A DNA stretch of 64,000 nucleotides from CBFDBF01 sp050293315 (lineage in GTDB: Bacteria > Pseudomonadota > Gammaproteobacteria > Chromatiales > Chromatiaceae), in the NCBI GenBank assembly GCA_050293315.1, contig JBNKMS010000031.1, positions 62,001 through 126,000 of the forward strand. Reading direction: 5' to 3'. Below, in pieces: positions 9,140 through 16,360 of the stretch; within the stretch, counting starts at the first letter, position 1, and every line of letters begins with the position of its first letter. The notes under the pieces were generated by a model that did no database searches, was not told the DNA's origin, and saw only the letters and a program-made list of their open reading frames with translations. The translations under genes and the position numbers were made by a program.

Positions 9140-10582
9140 ATGCAATTTGAATTTTATATATCCAGCCTTATACCGGTTATGCCGGAACTGTTTATCCTCA
9201 CCATGGCGTGTTTGGTCATGGTAGTCGACCTGTTCCTGAAAGAGAGTCAAAGGATTGTAAGTTACGGCATAAGTCAGATTGCCTTACTGTTGGCAATACC
9301 GTTGACTCTGCTGGTAGGTGGTGGCGAAGAACAGATTGTTTTTTCCGGCAGCTATGTGCGCGACGGCATGAGTGACCTGATTAAGGTTGCCATGTATGTA
9401 ATTACAATGGGCGCGTTCCTCTACGCCAAGCAGTATCTGAGAGATCGCGGACTGTTCAAAGGGGAGTATTACGTACTCGGTCTGTTTGCGCTGCTGGGTA
9501 TGATGGTGATCGCCTCTGCCAACAGCTTTCTTACAGCCTATCTTGGGTTGGAGCTGCTCTCCCTCTCCCTCTATGCGTTGGTGGCATTTGATCGCGACGC
9601 CCCGAGCGGTTCTGAGGCGGCGATGAAGTACTTCGTCCTGGGAGCCATAGCCTCTGGTATGTTGCTCTATGGGATCTCCATGATCTATGGGGCTACCGGG
9701 TCGATTGTATTCCAGGATGTGGCCGCAGCGTTGGTGAACACCGGTATGGATAACAGGGTACTGCTGTTTGGATTGGTGTTCGTACTGATTGGTCTGGCCT
9801 TCAAGTTGGGTGCGGTGCCGTTTCATATGTGGCTGCCAGATGTATACCACGGCGCACCTACTGCAGTCACACTGTTCCTTGGTAGTACCCCAAAAATCGC
9901 TGCCTTTGCCCTGGCCATGCGTATCCTGGTGGATGGACTAGGTAATCTGCATGCTGACTGGCAGGCGATGCTGGTTATCCTGGCGGTGCTCTCTATGGCG
10001 CTGGGTAATGTGGTCGCTATAGCTCAGACCAACATCAAGCGGATGTTGGCCTACTCAACGATCTCCCATGTCGGTTTTATCCTGCTGGGCATCCTTGCTG
10101 GCACTGACGATGGTTATACCGCATCCATGTTCTATACAGTTGTCTATGCGCTTACGGCACTTGGAGGATTTGGTATTGTTATCCTCATGAGCCGTAGCGG
10201 TTTTGAGGCGGATAGTTTGGATGATTACAAGGGGTTGCATGAACGCAGTCCATGGTTTGCCGCCATGATGCTGCTGTTTATGTTCTCTATGGCCGGAGTT
10301 CCACCAACGGTGGGATTTTTTGCCAAGCTGTTTGTACTGGAGGCGGTGGTCAGTGTGGATCTGATATGGCTCGCTCTGGTTGCGGTATTCTTTTCTATTA
10401 TCGGTGCCTTCTTCTATATCCGTATCGTCAAGATTATGTACTTCGATAAACCTGAGGAGACAGAGCCGTTGCCTGATACAGGGCTGGACACCCAGGTGGT
10501 GTTGACCCTGAATGGTTTGGCAATGCTGCTTCTCGGCATGTTTCCAGCGGGACTGTACGCGCTATGTAGCGCGGTATTCTGA
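9140..10582 (+). CDS. nuoN: NADH-quinone oxidoreductase subunit N
   Basis: Third antiporter-like subunit, last gene of the operon. The start is placed at ATG 9140 (MQFEFYISSLIPVMPEL). A TTG three bases upstream is possible but less likely. Exactly at the start the 10-mer TGCAATTTGA is repeated in tandem (9131-9150). The roughly 480 residues include the family blocks LGLELLSLSLYALVAFDRD and FKLGAVPFHMWLPDVYHGAP, and AYSTISHVGFILLG. The gene ends 26 bp before a convergent gene, with no obvious terminator in the gap. Confidence 0.96.
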   Translation: MQFEFYISSLIPVMPELFILTMACLVMVVDLFLKESQRIVSYGISQIALLLAIPLTLLVGGGEEQIVFSGSYVRDGMSDLIKVAMYVITMGAFLYAKQYLRDRGLFKGEYYVLGLFALLGMMVIASANSFLTAYLGLELLSLSLYALVAFDRDAPSGSEAAMKYFVLGAIASGMLLYGISMIYGATGSIVFQDVAAALVNTGMDNRVLLFGLVFVLIGLAFKLGAVPFHMWLPDVYHGAPTAVTLFLGSTPKIAAFALAMRILVDGLGNLHADWQAMLVILAVLSMALGNVVAIAQTNIKRMLAYSTISHVGFILLGILAGTDDGYTASMFYTVVYALTALGGFGIVILMSRSGFEADSLDDYKGLHERSPWFAAMMLLFMFSMAGVPPTVGFFAKLFVLEAVVSVDLIWLALVAVFFSIIGAFFYIRIVKIMYFDKPEETEPLPDTGLDTQVVLTLNGLAMLLLGMFPAGLYALCSAVF

Positions 10583-10608
10583 TAGAAATTACTTCCCTGG
10601 AAAGATAT

Positions 10609-11568
10609 CTAAATTGGCACGTCAGTTGAGGCCAGATAGAAGTCGTAGCAGTCATCCATGGTCTCACTGTCTTTTCGGTATTTCATGGCGGCCCGTGGAT
10701 GTTGGTTCAGGTGGCCGCTGATTCCATAGATATCGTTGTACCCCCACTCAATCTCTTTTCTTAGCGGTACAAAGTGTTCCTGTATCGCTTTATATACCGG
10801 CTGAACGTTAAATTTCGGGTTCTTTAAAAAGCTCAGTAGAAGCTCCAGGTTGCAATTTCCCGCACCACGGCCAATGCCGTTAATGGTGGCATCGAGTAGA
10901 TTTACACCATCGATGATGGCCTGTTGGGTGTTGGCGAACGCCAGCTGTTGATTGTTGTGGCCATGGAATCCGAGCTCCTTGTCAGGGGCGTGTTTCTTAT
11001 ATAGTTCCAGATAGTCGGTCACCTGCTCTGAATAGAAGGCGCCATAGCTGTCAACCAGGTAGAGATAGTCAACCTCAGGGGTATCGTTGACCTGTTCAAG
11101 TGCTTCGATCAGGTCGGTCCTGATAGCGGCCGAGCAGGCCATTATATTTATAGTGGTCAGATAACCTAGATCCTTAGAGCGTTTCGCCAGGTCTATGCCT
11201 TTGTCTATATCAACTACATAGCAGGCGGTGCGTATCATGTCGGCTGGAGATTGATCTGCCGGGTTAAGAGTAGAAAAATCGACCCTCCCAACGTCAAACA
11301 TTACCGCAATCTGAGGGGGTTTCTCACACTCATAGGAGTCGATTACACGTTTGAGATCATCGTCACTACAGAAATTCCATTTTCCATAATCTTCTTGGTT
11401 GTATTCCTCGCTTACTGCCAGTTTTTTCCCCAGTTCGACTATATCGACCCCGGAGTCACATGCGGCACGGTAGACTGCCTTGACCAGGTCATCACTGAAT
11501 TGATAGTTATTGATTAGTCCTCCATCCCTGATAGTGCAGTCCAAAACCTTGATCTCTTTACGAAACAT
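10609..11568 (-). CDS. DRE-TIM metallolyase / aldolase of the HMGL-like family, function unknown
   Basis: The 319 residues form a TIM-barrel domain related to 4-hydroxy-2-oxovalerate aldolase and HMG-CoA lyase. The N-terminal motif LDCTIRDGGLINNYQF supplies the DRE-type Arg and Asp. GFHGHNNQQLAFAN near residue 200 gives the metal-binding HxH, and the loop GIGRGAGNCNLELLL follows. It ends with a short tail after NQHPRAAMKYRKD. Family knowledge says a divalent metal and a 2-oxoacid or acyl-CoA substrate. The substrate cannot be read from sequence. The gene stands alone and convergent to nuoN, with no partner acetaldehyde dehydrogenase nearby, so a catabolic meta-cleavage role is not supported. 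Confidence 0.8.
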   Translation of the reverse strand: MFRKEIKVLDCTIRDGGLINNYQFSDDLVKAVYRAACDSGVDIVELGKKLAVSEEYNQEDYGKWNFCSDDDLKRVIDSYECEKPPQIAVMFDVGRVDFSTLNPADQSPADMIRTACYVVDIDKGIDLAKRSKDLGYLTTINIMACSAAIRTDLIEALEQVNDTPEVDYLYLVDSYGAFYSEQVTDYLELYKKHAPDKELGFHGHNNQQLAFANTQQAIIDGVNLLDATINGIGRGAGNCNLELLLSFLKNPKFNVQPVYKAIQEHFVPLRKEIEWGYNDIYGISGHLNQHPRAAMKYRKDSETMDDCYDFYLASTDVPI

Positions 11569-11688
11569 ATTGCTTGCTCTCTGTTAGTAGAGTTATATGG
11601 TGGGCATAGAATAACAGGATTGTTGCTGCTTACACAGGATCAAAAGGCAATTCAGGCGCGGTTTTTTTGGCGGCAGGGGCATAAGCAC

Positions 11689-11717
11689 TTGCTAATAGAG
11701 GCTCCCATGTGTAAACT
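11689..11717 (+). promoter_or_regulatory. Probable sigma-70 promoter of tRNA-fMet
   Basis: TTGCTA at 11689-11694 and TAAACT at 11712-11717 are separated by 17 bp. The predicted start falls about 6 bp before the mature tRNA 5' end. This is a sequence-only prediction. Confidence 0.6.
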
Positions 11718-11729
11718 GGCAACCATAGT

Positions 11730-11806
<77 letters not shown>

Positions 11807-11815
11807 AATTAGAGA

Positions 11816-11840
11816 AGGCCACATTTTGTGGTCTTTTTTT
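11816..11840 (+). terminator. Intrinsic terminator of tRNA-fMet
   Basis: The stem AGGCCACA / TGTGGTCT (one G-T pair) with a three-T loop is followed by seven Ts. It begins 9 bp after the tRNA CCA end. Confidence 0.8.
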
Positions 11841-11858
11841 ATTTTCAGATCAGAGAAA

Positions 11859-12110
11859 ATTTGAACCTACGACATCAAATAGGCAGGTTCACAAGCGCCG
11901 GAGGCGCGCAGAACGCCGCTTGCGGCGGCCCCGAAGGGGTGAGGGCCATAGGCCCGAATAAATCCTGCCCCCGCTACCAAATAATATAGAGGCCAGACTC
12001 AACAGTCTGGCTTTACTGTCTTCGGGTTATGAGCCCGACGATCTGGGCGCCGGGCTCAAGCTCTTCTATCCTGGCGAAGGTCGTAGGTTCAAATCCTGTC
12101 TCCGCTCATT
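11859..12110. repeat. Field of partial tRNA-fMet copies
   Basis: Four pieces of the upstream tRNA recur. Positions 11859-11873 are an exact inverted copy of T-arm bases 11776-11790. Positions 11960-11982 are an exact 23-bp direct copy of 11787-11809, the tRNA 3' end and following bases. It is followed by its own hairpin (GCCAGACT/AGTCTGGC, 11992-12011) in the place of the tRNA terminator. Positions 12020-12041 are an exact 22-bp inverted copy of the anticodon arm (11754-11775). Positions 12075-12098 are an exact 24-bp direct copy of 11771-11794. None can form a whole tRNA, since no 5' acceptor strand is present. The pattern suggests repeated recombination or element insertion and decay at this tRNA. 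Confidence 0.85.
11895..11955. repeat. Run of four consecutive GC-rich hairpins
   Basis: Four perfect inverted repeats follow each other within 61 bp: GCGCC-GGA-GGCGC (11895-11907), CGCCGC-TT-GCGGCG (11914-11927), CCCC-GAA-GGGG (11929-11939) and GGGCC-ATA-GGCCC (11943-11955). The last ends five bases before the 23-bp copy of the tRNA 3' end. The block therefore sits between two copies of the tRNA end, like the cargo of a very small integrated element. No ORF is credible here. Confidence 0.8.
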
Positions 12111-12204
12111 GCAGTCCCATCAGCTTTGTATGTTTAGCGGATAATTGCTTGAAAACTCGAGCATACAACCGTAACCACCGAGGCGGAAACATAGATTCGC
12201 ACTG

Positions 12205-12310
12205 TTTAACGCGAAGACGCCAAGACGCAATGGACGCTAAGAAATATCAGTTAGGATTCAAATAATTATAACCTTTACGTTCTTTGCGTCTCTGCGCCTT
12301 AGCGTTGAAA
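12205..12310. repeat. Imperfect long inverted repeat with GACGC/GCGTC motifs
   Basis: The left arm (about 12205-12244) begins TTTAACGCGAAGACGCCAAG and ends ACGCTAAGAAA. The right arm (about 12271-12310) reads as its imperfect reverse complement, ending CTTAGCGTTGAAA. About 26 AT-rich bases separate them. Repeats rich in AAGACGC/GCGTCTT of this look are scattered through many gammaproteobacterial genomes. Here it would form one long hairpin. No transposase lies nearby. Confidence 0.65.
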
Positions 12311-12398
12311 TGCAGGTTTGTGAGACAGCAAGGGCCCACGCTATCAATCATAATATCACTCGATTCTCTATTAGTTTGCTGCATGGCGCCATTACCCA

Positions 12399-12429
12399 TT
12401 GGCTAATCTGTCTCAATACCTTCTATACT
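12399..12429 (+). promoter_or_regulatory. Possible promoter of the sucrose operon
   Basis: TTGGCT (12399-12404) and TATACT (12424-12429) lie 19 bp apart, slightly long for sigma-70, and 28 bp upstream of the sps start codon. No osmotic-response element could be identified with confidence. Confidence 0.35.
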
Positions 12430-12457
12430 TGGTAAAGGCTCTAGAGACGAGGAACAG

Positions 12458-14605
12458 ATGGGACATAAAAAAGGAAAACGCTATCTATTACTTATTAGCA
12501 TCCATGGATTGATACGCGGCCATGATCTGGAACTCGGGCGTGACGCCGATACCGGCGGACAAACTAAATATGTAGTTGATCTGGCCCGTAGTCTAGCGGA
12601 GTTTGACGAGGTGGACCGGGTCGATTTGGTGACTCGTTGTGTCGTGGATCCAGCGGTCAGCGACGACTACGCAAAACCGGTAGAGAAACTCTCAAAGAAA
12701 GCACGTATTATTCGTATCAATGCAGGACCTGCCGAGTACATCCCCAAAGAGCAGCTTTGGGATCATCTTGATAGCTTCATGGATAACCTGGTCAAGTGGC
12801 TAAATGAGCAGCCACGGATGCCTGATCTTGTGCATAGCCATTATGCCGATGCAGGATATGTAGGCGTTCGCCTTTCTAACCTGTTAAGTGTGCCTTTGAT
12901 ACATACCGGGCACTCGCTTGGCAGGGATAAGCGTAAACGCCTGCTTGCCCGTGGTCTGACTAGTGATGAGATTGAGAATAAATATAACATTGCCCGGCGG
13001 ATTGATGCAGAAGAGGAGGTCCTTGCCAATGCAGACCTGGTGATTACCAGTACGCATAACGAGATTGAGTCACAGTACGGTCTGTATAACTACTACGATC
13101 CAAAGCGCATGATGGTGATTCCACCTGGAACCAACCTGGATCAGTTTCATCCACCAGCTAAGGATGACAAGATTACATTCAAACAGCGGTTCGACCATTT
13201 TTTAAAGGACACTGACAAACCGCTTATTCTGGCCCTATCCAGACCAGATGAAAGAAAGAATATAGCGAAACTGATAGAGGCCTACGGTGAGTCAAAAGAG
13301 TTACAGAAACTGGCGAATCTCCTGATTATCGCAGGAACACGAGACGATATTGCCGACCTGGATAAGGGCGCACGTACAGTTTTGTGGAGCATTCTGTCAC
13401 TGATTGATGCCTATGATCTATATGGGCGTGTTGCAATTCCCAAACATCACCGAGCTGATGAGGTTCCAGAGATATATCGTCTGGTTATGCAAAGCCGAGG
13501 TGTATTTGTTAATCCAGCCCTGACAGAGCCTTTTGGATTGACGCTACTGGAAGCTGCGGCCAGTGGGTTGCCGGTAGTTGCGACAGAAAATGGCGGACCC
13601 GTGGATATAATATCAAACTGTGACTGCGGCGAACTGGTAGACCCACTGGATGGTGAGGCGATCGCACAGGCGCTGCTTAAATATATCGCACACAGGAAGG
13701 CCTGGGAGCGCGCATCCAATAACGGTATTGAAGGTGTGCGTAAGCATTACTCCTGGCAGGCGCATGCAAAGAGCTATCTTAACAAGATAAGCGGCATGGG
13801 TGCCAAATATGAGCCACTACCGGGAGATAAACGTATTCCGAAGACTTTCAGGTATCGGGATCGTGCCATATTTACCGACCTTGATCAGAATCTTATCGGT
13901 GATCCGGCCGCACTAAAAGGATTGGTTCAAGTTATTCAAGACAACAGAAAGTGCGTCTCTTTCGGTATCGCTACTGGTAGAAGGATTGATTCCGCCTTGG
14001 CTGTTATGAAAAAGCATGGCATACCCAGACCTGATGTATTGATTAGTAGCCTTGGAACACGTATCCATTACGGTCAGTATCTTACCGAGGATGCATTCTG
14101 GGCAGACCACATTGATCATGACTGGACACCAAGGAGAATCCATAATCTACTTGCAGATATTCCAGGATTGTCGAGGCAGCCAAAATCCGAGCAGACGCTG
14201 TATAAGGCCTCCTATTATTACGATGAAAGCATGGCTCCAAGTCTTGAAGAGATCGTCAGCATGGCGAGGCAGAGAGAGGTTACGGCCAATGTTATTTTAT
14301 CGTTTGGTCAGTTTTTAGATTTCATTCCAGCAAGGGCCTCTAAAGGTCAGGCCCTGCGCTATGTTGCACAGCGTCTTGAAATACCATTAGAGCACACACT
14401 TGTAGCCGGTGGTTCCGGAGCCGATGAGGACATGATGCGCGGGAATACGCTCGCCGTTGTTGTGGAGAATCGCCATAACGAAGAGCTGTCTAAGCTTGAT
14501 GATGTTGATCGTATCTATTTTGCAGGACAGCCACATGCCTCTGGGATAATGGAGGCGCTTGAGCATTACGACTTTTTCGATTCTTGTAAGGTATCCGATG
14601 CCTGA
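12458..14605 (+). CDS. sps: Sucrose-phosphate synthase with a degenerate phosphatase-like tail
   Basis: This enzyme transfers glucose from a nucleotide sugar to fructose 6-phosphate to give sucrose 6-phosphate, in the cytoplasm. Residues 1 to about 450 form a GT4 glycosyltransferase: N-terminal HGLIRGHDLELGRDADTGGQ binds the acceptor, and EPFGLTLLEAAASGLPVVAT is the sugar-nucleotide EX7E region. From about residue 465 a HAD domain resembling sucrose phosphatase follows, but its motifs are altered. Motif I is DLDQN (residues 474-478) instead of DxDxT, and motif IV begins GGSGADED (from 651) instead of GDSGND. It is therefore probably regulatory or structural, with the true phosphatase encoded next. 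The gene overlaps spp by 8 bp. Confidence 0.94.
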   Translation: MGHKKGKRYLLLISIHGLIRGHDLELGRDADTGGQTKYVVDLARSLAEFDEVDRVDLVTRCVVDPAVSDDYAKPVEKLSKKARIIRINAGPAEYIPKEQLWDHLDSFMDNLVKWLNEQPRMPDLVHSHYADAGYVGVRLSNLLSVPLIHTGHSLGRDKRKRLLARGLTSDEIENKYNIARRIDAEEEVLANADLVITSTHNEIESQYGLYNYYDPKRMMVIPPGTNLDQFHPPAKDDKITFKQRFDHFLKDTDKPLILALSRPDERKNIAKLIEAYGESKELQKLANLLIIAGTRDDIADLDKGARTVLWSILSLIDAYDLYGRVAIPKHHRADEVPEIYRLVMQSRGVFVNPALTEPFGLTLLEAAASGLPVVATENGGPVDIISNCDCGELVDPLDGEAIAQALLKYIAHRKAWERASNNGIEGVRKHYSWQAHAKSYLNKISGMGAKYEPLPGDKRIPKTFRYRDRAIFTDLDQNLIGDPAALKGLVQVIQDNRKCVSFGIATGRRIDSALAVMKKHGIPRPDVLISSLGTRIHYGQYLTEDAFWADHIDHDWTPRRIHNLLADIPGLSRQPKSEQTLYKASYYYDESMAPSLEEIVSMARQREVTANVILSFGQFLDFIPARASKGQALRYVAQRLEIPLEHTLVAGGSGADEDMMRGNTLAVVVENRHNEELSKLDDVDRIYFAGQPHASGIMEALEHYDFFDSCKVSDA

Positions 14606-15446
14606 TAAACTGCTGCTTTGCACCGACCTTGATCGTACGCTTATACCAAACGGCTACCAGGCTGAATCTCCAATGGCACGCAGCTATTTTTCCGGGTTTG
14701 CAGCAAGGCCGGAAGTTGTTCTGGTCTATGTTAGTGGCAGGCATCGCGGTTTGGTTCAAGAGGCGATCAAGGAATACCATCTGCCGGTGCCGGATTTTGT
14801 GATCGGTGACGTTGGAACCACTATCTATCGTGTCGGTCAGGCTCAAGAGTGGGAGCGGCAGACAGAGTGGGAGAGCGAAATAGCTGCTGACTGGAGTGGA
14901 AAAAGTCATACTGATTTAGAGGAGCTGCTGAAAGATATCTCTGGTTTGCGTCTGCAGGAAGTGGGTAAGCAGAATTGCTGCAAGTTGAGCTACTACGTAC
15001 CACTGCAGGCAGATCGTGCAGCGCTCGAAACTTCAATTGAGCAGCGGTTCAGGGATGCGAAAGTCAAATCCAATCTAATCTGGAGTGTGGATGAGCCTGC
15101 AGCTATTGGATTGCTTGATATCTTGCCGGCCCGAGCGTCTAAACTGCATGCCATTGAGATGTTGATGCGCATGCGTGGTTTTAGCAACGATGAAACCCTG
15201 TTTTGCGGTGATAGCGGTAATGATATGGAGGTCTTGGTAAGCTCGATTCCTGCCGTTGTGGTAGCAAACAGTCAACCGGAGGTGAAGGAGCAGGCGGCCC
15301 TGCTGGCGCGTGAAAATGGTTGTACGGACGAGCTATATATAGCCAAGGGCGGTTTTCAAGGTATGAATGGAAATTATAGCGCCGGTATATTGGAGGGTAT
15401 TGTCCACTATTATCCATGGACTGAAACTTGGATGCGGCCTGCATAG
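14598..15446 (+). CDS. spp: Sucrose-6-phosphate phosphatase
   Basis: This HAD-superfamily phosphatase releases sucrose from sucrose 6-phosphate. The start is taken at ATG 14598 (MPDKLLLCTDLDRT), preceded by TAAGGT at proper spacing. An ATG 39 bp further upstream lies inside sps and would add an unconserved extension. The roughly 282-residue protein keeps intact catalytic motifs: DLDRT with Asp10 and Asp12, and GDSGND at residues 204-209. This contrasts with the degenerate domain at the end of Sps. It lies 14 bp before the fructokinase gene. Confidence 0.93.
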   Translation: MPDKLLLCTDLDRTLIPNGYQAESPMARSYFSGFAARPEVVLVYVSGRHRGLVQEAIKEYHLPVPDFVIGDVGTTIYRVGQAQEWERQTEWESEIAADWSGKSHTDLEELLKDISGLRLQEVGKQNCCKLSYYVPLQADRAALETSIEQRFRDAKVKSNLIWSVDEPAAIGLLDILPARASKLHAIEMLMRMRGFSNDETLFCGDSGNDMEVLVSSIPAVVVANSQPEVKEQAALLARENGCTDELYIAKGGFQGMNGNYSAGILEGIVHYYPWTETWMRPA

Positions 15447-15460
15447 GACGGAAGCATGAT

Positions 15461-16342
15461 ATGAGTAACAGGATTTCTGTTTTCGGAGAAGTTCTATTTG
15501 ATATTTTCCCTGACGGCAGCCGCGTCCTGGGCGGGGCGCCTTTTAACGTGGCATGGCACCTGCAGGCATTTGCACAGGATCCTCTGTTTATAAGTCGCGT
15601 AGGGGACGACCCTGAAGGTATGGATATCCGCAACTCTATGCTCGAGTGGGGTATGGATGCGGCAGCTTTAGGCGTGGATGAGAGCCTGCAGACCGGTAGA
15701 GTGAATATAAAGTTCGATGATGGTGAGCCGCAATATGAGATAGTTGAGCCCGCGGCATATGACGCTATAGTTATACCATCTGCTTGTCTGGAGCAGTCCG
15801 GGTTCCTCTATCACGGCACTCTCGCCATCAGAGGAGATGCCAATAGACAAGCGCTTGAGCAATTGGTGGGATGTGACCCGGGGACAGTATTTGTTGATGT
15901 TAACCTGCGCCCACCATGGTGGGATAGAGAAAGTGTCATAAAAATGCTGTATCAAGCGGATTGGGTAAAGCTTAACGCAGATGAGTTTAATTTGCTTTAT
16001 GCTACAGACAGAGGTGGGAAAAATATTCTATCCTCTTTTATATATGAGTTTGGATTGCAGGGTGTTGTTTTGACCCATGGGAAAGATGGGGCAGAGGTCA
16101 TGACAGTTGACTCTGAGCATCATGCGGTTACACCAGAATCATGTGTTGACGTTGTAGACAGTGTGGGCGCAGGCGATGCCCTGTCTTCTGTATTTATTAT
16201 GGGAATTAGCAACAATTGGCCATTGTTTACAACACTGCAGCGTGCACAAGAGTTTGCTTCGGCAATAGTTGGTGAACGTGGCGCCACGGTTTCACGGCGT
16301 GGTTTTTACACCCACTTTCTGAATTTGTGGGGAGAGAATTAG
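15461..16342 (+). CDS. PfkB-family fructokinase
   Basis: This kinase phosphorylates a sugar, most likely fructose set free when sucrose is split, giving fructose 6-phosphate back to Sps. The 293 residues show the ribokinase-family substrate loop GGAPFNVAWHL (from residue 24) and the anion-hole/catalytic signature DSVGAGDA (residues 233-240, catalytic Asp239). The start ATG 15461 is preceded by GGACGGAAG. An upstream in-frame ATG would overlap the spp end without its own ribosome-binding site. In halotolerant methanotrophs the equivalent gene is called fruK, in the same sps-spp-fruK-ams order. Confidence 0.9.
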   Translation: MSNRISVFGEVLFDIFPDGSRVLGGAPFNVAWHLQAFAQDPLFISRVGDDPEGMDIRNSMLEWGMDAAALGVDESLQTGRVNIKFDDGEPQYEIVEPAAYDAIVIPSACLEQSGFLYHGTLAIRGDANRQALEQLVGCDPGTVFVDVNLRPPWWDRESVIKMLYQADWVKLNADEFNLLYATDRGGKNILSSFIYEFGLQGVVLTHGKDGAEVMTVDSEHHAVTPESCVDVVDSVGAGDALSSVFIMGISNNWPLFTTLQRAQEFASAIVGERGATVSRRGFYTHFLNLWGEN

Positions 16343-16360
16343 AAAGCTGGAAAATGCTCT

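Larger units (their letters stand above)
12116..12457. other. Intergenic region before the sucrose operon
   Basis: No gene is seen. The region contains the imperfect inverted-repeat element listed separately (12205-12310). In its last 60 bases it has a possible promoter for sps and an AGGAAC ribosome-binding stretch before the sps ATG. Confidence 0.7.

Noticed and set aside
12041..12110. Second complete tRNA after tRNA-fMet
   Set aside because: A T arm and part of an anticodon arm are present, but no matching 5' acceptor strand or D arm can be found.
12029..12265. Open frame of 78 codons after the tRNA
   Set aside because: It runs through the tRNA fragments and the left arm of the inverted repeat; composition is not coding-like.
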